Below, piece after piece: positions 62,948 through 64,000 of a stretch of DNA of 64,000 bases. The notes beneath the pieces were generated by a model, which was not told the origin of the DNA, did no database searches, and saw only the letters and a program-made list of their open reading frames with translations. Where the stretch lies: contig JASBSB010000006.1 in the NCBI GenBank assembly GCA_030149205.1, forward strand, positions 496,001 to 560,000, in the 5' to 3' direction. This stretch comes from Candidatus Heimdallarchaeota archaeon (GTDB taxonomy: Archaea; Asgardarchaeota; Heimdallarchaeia; Heimdallarchaeales; Kariarchaeaceae). The stretch's first letter is position 1. Each line of letters opens with the position of its first letter. The position numbers and the translations under genes were made by a program.

Positions 62948-63811
62948 TTAATTTTTGTCGTCTTCTTCCTTCATTTCAATTATTTCTGGATAGACATTTA
63001 TCCATTCACTCCACGAACCTGCATAAAGACATCCCATTTTACCTGTGACATGCTTCTGAACCAACAAATTGAAACAAGCTGTGACACCAGATCCGCAATA
63101 AAAGACAGAATCCTCTTTAATTGTTCTAAATTCAATCTTAAGAATTTCGCTTTCTCTAAGTGTTCCTTCTGGGTTTAAATTAAACTTCCAATGTCTGTGT
63201 GAAGATCCAGGAATGGTTCCTGCAATGGGATCAGGTCCAGAATCAATCCCTCTGTATCTGTTTAAATCCCTTGAGTCTATTAAAGAGAGAGATCCTAAAT
63301 TAGTCTTAATTTCATCTGAGAAGATTAGCGGAAATTGACCACCTTTCCAGTTTGAGGGTAATTTGAGATTCAGAGATGTTAATGATGAATGAGAAACTGA
63401 GTTTTCACCTGAATCAATCAAATATCCCTTTTTCTTCCATGCGTCTATACCACCCTCTAATACAGCAACATGAGGATATCCCAGAGTATTCAACATCCAC
63501 CATAATCTTGCTGCGTAACCTCCACCTGCATTATCATAAATTACAATCTGCTTATTAGGAGAAACACCTCTAAGCTTCAATAATTCTATAAATTTATGCA
63601 TATCAGGTAAGGGGTGTCTACCAGTTCTTTCTGTTATTTCACCTGTCAACTCTTTTTCTAAGTCCCAAAATACAGCATTAGGAATATGCGACTCCCTATA
63701 AAGTCTTAAGCCACCCTTTGGATCTCCGAGAATAAACTGTAGGTCTATTACATAGACTTTTGATTTATCTAAACTCCTTAAATTTTCAACGCTAATAAAA
63801 GTGTCAGTCAT
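62948..63811 (-). CDS. 3-mercaptopyruvate/thiosulfate sulfurtransferase
   Basis: 287 aa tandem rhodanese. Active site in the second domain is CGSGVTACFN, the mercaptopyruvate-type loop, with GSWSEW near the end. First domain has VVIYDNAGGGYAARLWW. Second such enzyme in the window (see 46.5 kb) but with a different loop, suggesting different sulfur donors. 3' end is convergent with the HD gene, 45 bases away. Confidence 0.9.
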   Translation of the reverse strand: MTDTFISVENLRSLDKSKVYVIDLQFILGDPKGGLRLYRESHIPNAVFWDLEKELTGEITERTGRHPLPDMHKFIELLKLRGVSPNKQIVIYDNAGGGYAARLWWMLNTLGYPHVAVLEGGIDAWKKKGYLIDSGENSVSHSSLTSLNLKLPSNWKGGQFPLIFSDEIKTNLGSLSLIDSRDLNRYRGIDSGPDPIAGTIPGSSHRHWKFNLNPEGTLRESEILKIEFRTIKEDSVFYCGSGVTACFNLLVQKHVTGKMGCLYAGSWSEWINVYPEIIEMKEEDDKN

Positions 63812-63892
63812 TAACTACTAATTTCGAAGTGAGCATTAGAATATTAGAGTTTCTAATAAGAATTATATTTATGAAACTGATGAGTAATAACT

Positions 63893-64000
63893 TCAAAACT
63901 CATTTTCAACATAATCAATGAATTCATTTAGTTTGGAGTTATAATTTATATTCCTACCCATCTTAGAATGAGGGGACCCAGAAACCACCCAATTGAAATC
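63893..64000 (-). CDS. C-terminal fragment of a gene running off the right edge
   Basis: 35 codons before a TGA stop (63893-63895), reading through the window edge. The end is NSKLNEFIDYVENEF; an upstream part reads WVVSGSPHSKMGRN. Too short to assign. Frame has no stop and normal codon use; it lies 81 bases from the sulfurtransferase start. Confidence 0.5.
   Translation of the reverse strand, partial: DFNWVVSGSPHSKMGRNINYNSKLNEFIDYVENEF

Noticed and set aside
1..64000. CRISPR arrays, insertion sequences, prophage or rRNA
   Set aside because: I found no direct-repeat/spacer array, transposase, integrase or rRNA-like stretch. The only tandem repeat is within rpoA''.

Overview
The window looks like a piece of an AT-rich archaeal chromosome, most likely an Asgard archaeon close to Heimdallarchaeia. 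Archaeal hallmarks are the split RNA polymerase subunits A' and A'', TFS, aIF5A, the A/V-type ATPase D subunit, the PAN proteasome ATPase, the AglB oligosaccharyltransferase, an archaeosortase, form III RuBisCO and an intron-containing tRNA. Eukaryote-like pieces point to Asgard: a TSG101/Vps23-like ESCRT-I protein with a catalytically dead E2 (UEV) domain and a steadiness-box-like tail, a degenerate Arf-like GTPase, a Roadblock/LC7 protein, a membrane beta-propeller with a cytosolic longin/roadblock-like domain, and an EF-2 paralogue without the diphthamide site. Kynureninase and bacterial-style amino-acid enzymes fit the heimdall side of the group. The assignment is an inference; no rRNA is present.

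Layout. 1-6.4 kb: a methyltransferase cut by the left edge, an MBL hydrolase and TetR regulator, a DUF35-thiolase pair, a flavin-binding protein, a HEAT protein and a CdsA/dolichol-kinase-like membrane enzyme. 6.5-14.3 kb: a small acidic repeat protein, the ESCRT-I-like UEV protein, ribosomal uS12, a four-helix membrane protein, and rpoA'' (intein in the trigger loop, Lys-rich repeat tail) with rpoA'. 14.4-22.1 kb: the pseudo-Arf GTPase, a membrane FKBP isomerase, a serine-kinase-like protein and a tightly coupled four-gene AAA+/VWA/unknown/HEAT operon. 22-29.4 kb: PAN, an atypical A-type Fe-S carrier, proline dehydrogenase, a PUA protein, then ATPase subunit D leading into an archaeosortase cluster. 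29.5 kb: tRNA-Gln(TTG) interrupted twice. 29.6-41.3 kb: a helical-repeat protein, a nucleotidyltransferase, a DRG GTPase, histidine ammonia-lyase, RuBisCO, TFS, Roadblock, aIF5A and AglB. 41.5-52.7 kb: a PHP protein, EF-2 paralogue with an NSUN RNA methyltransferase, SufE, a rhodanese, a thioesterase, two surface proteins and an orphan DNA methyltransferase. 52.9-64 kb: aspartokinase-homoserine dehydrogenase, a PLP decarboxylase, an RCK channel-like protein, kynureninase, a SAMHD1-like HD protein and a mercaptopyruvate-type sulfurtransferase.

Together the metabolic genes suggest amino-acid breakdown (proline, histidine, kynurenine, aromatic or acidic amino acids), sulfur handling and nucleotide salvage through RuBisCO. 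I saw no transposase, integrase, CRISPR array, prophage or rRNA. Genes are densely packed; four of eleven convergent protein pairs share a 4-bp stop overlap. All function calls come from reading motifs in the translations; no database search was run.
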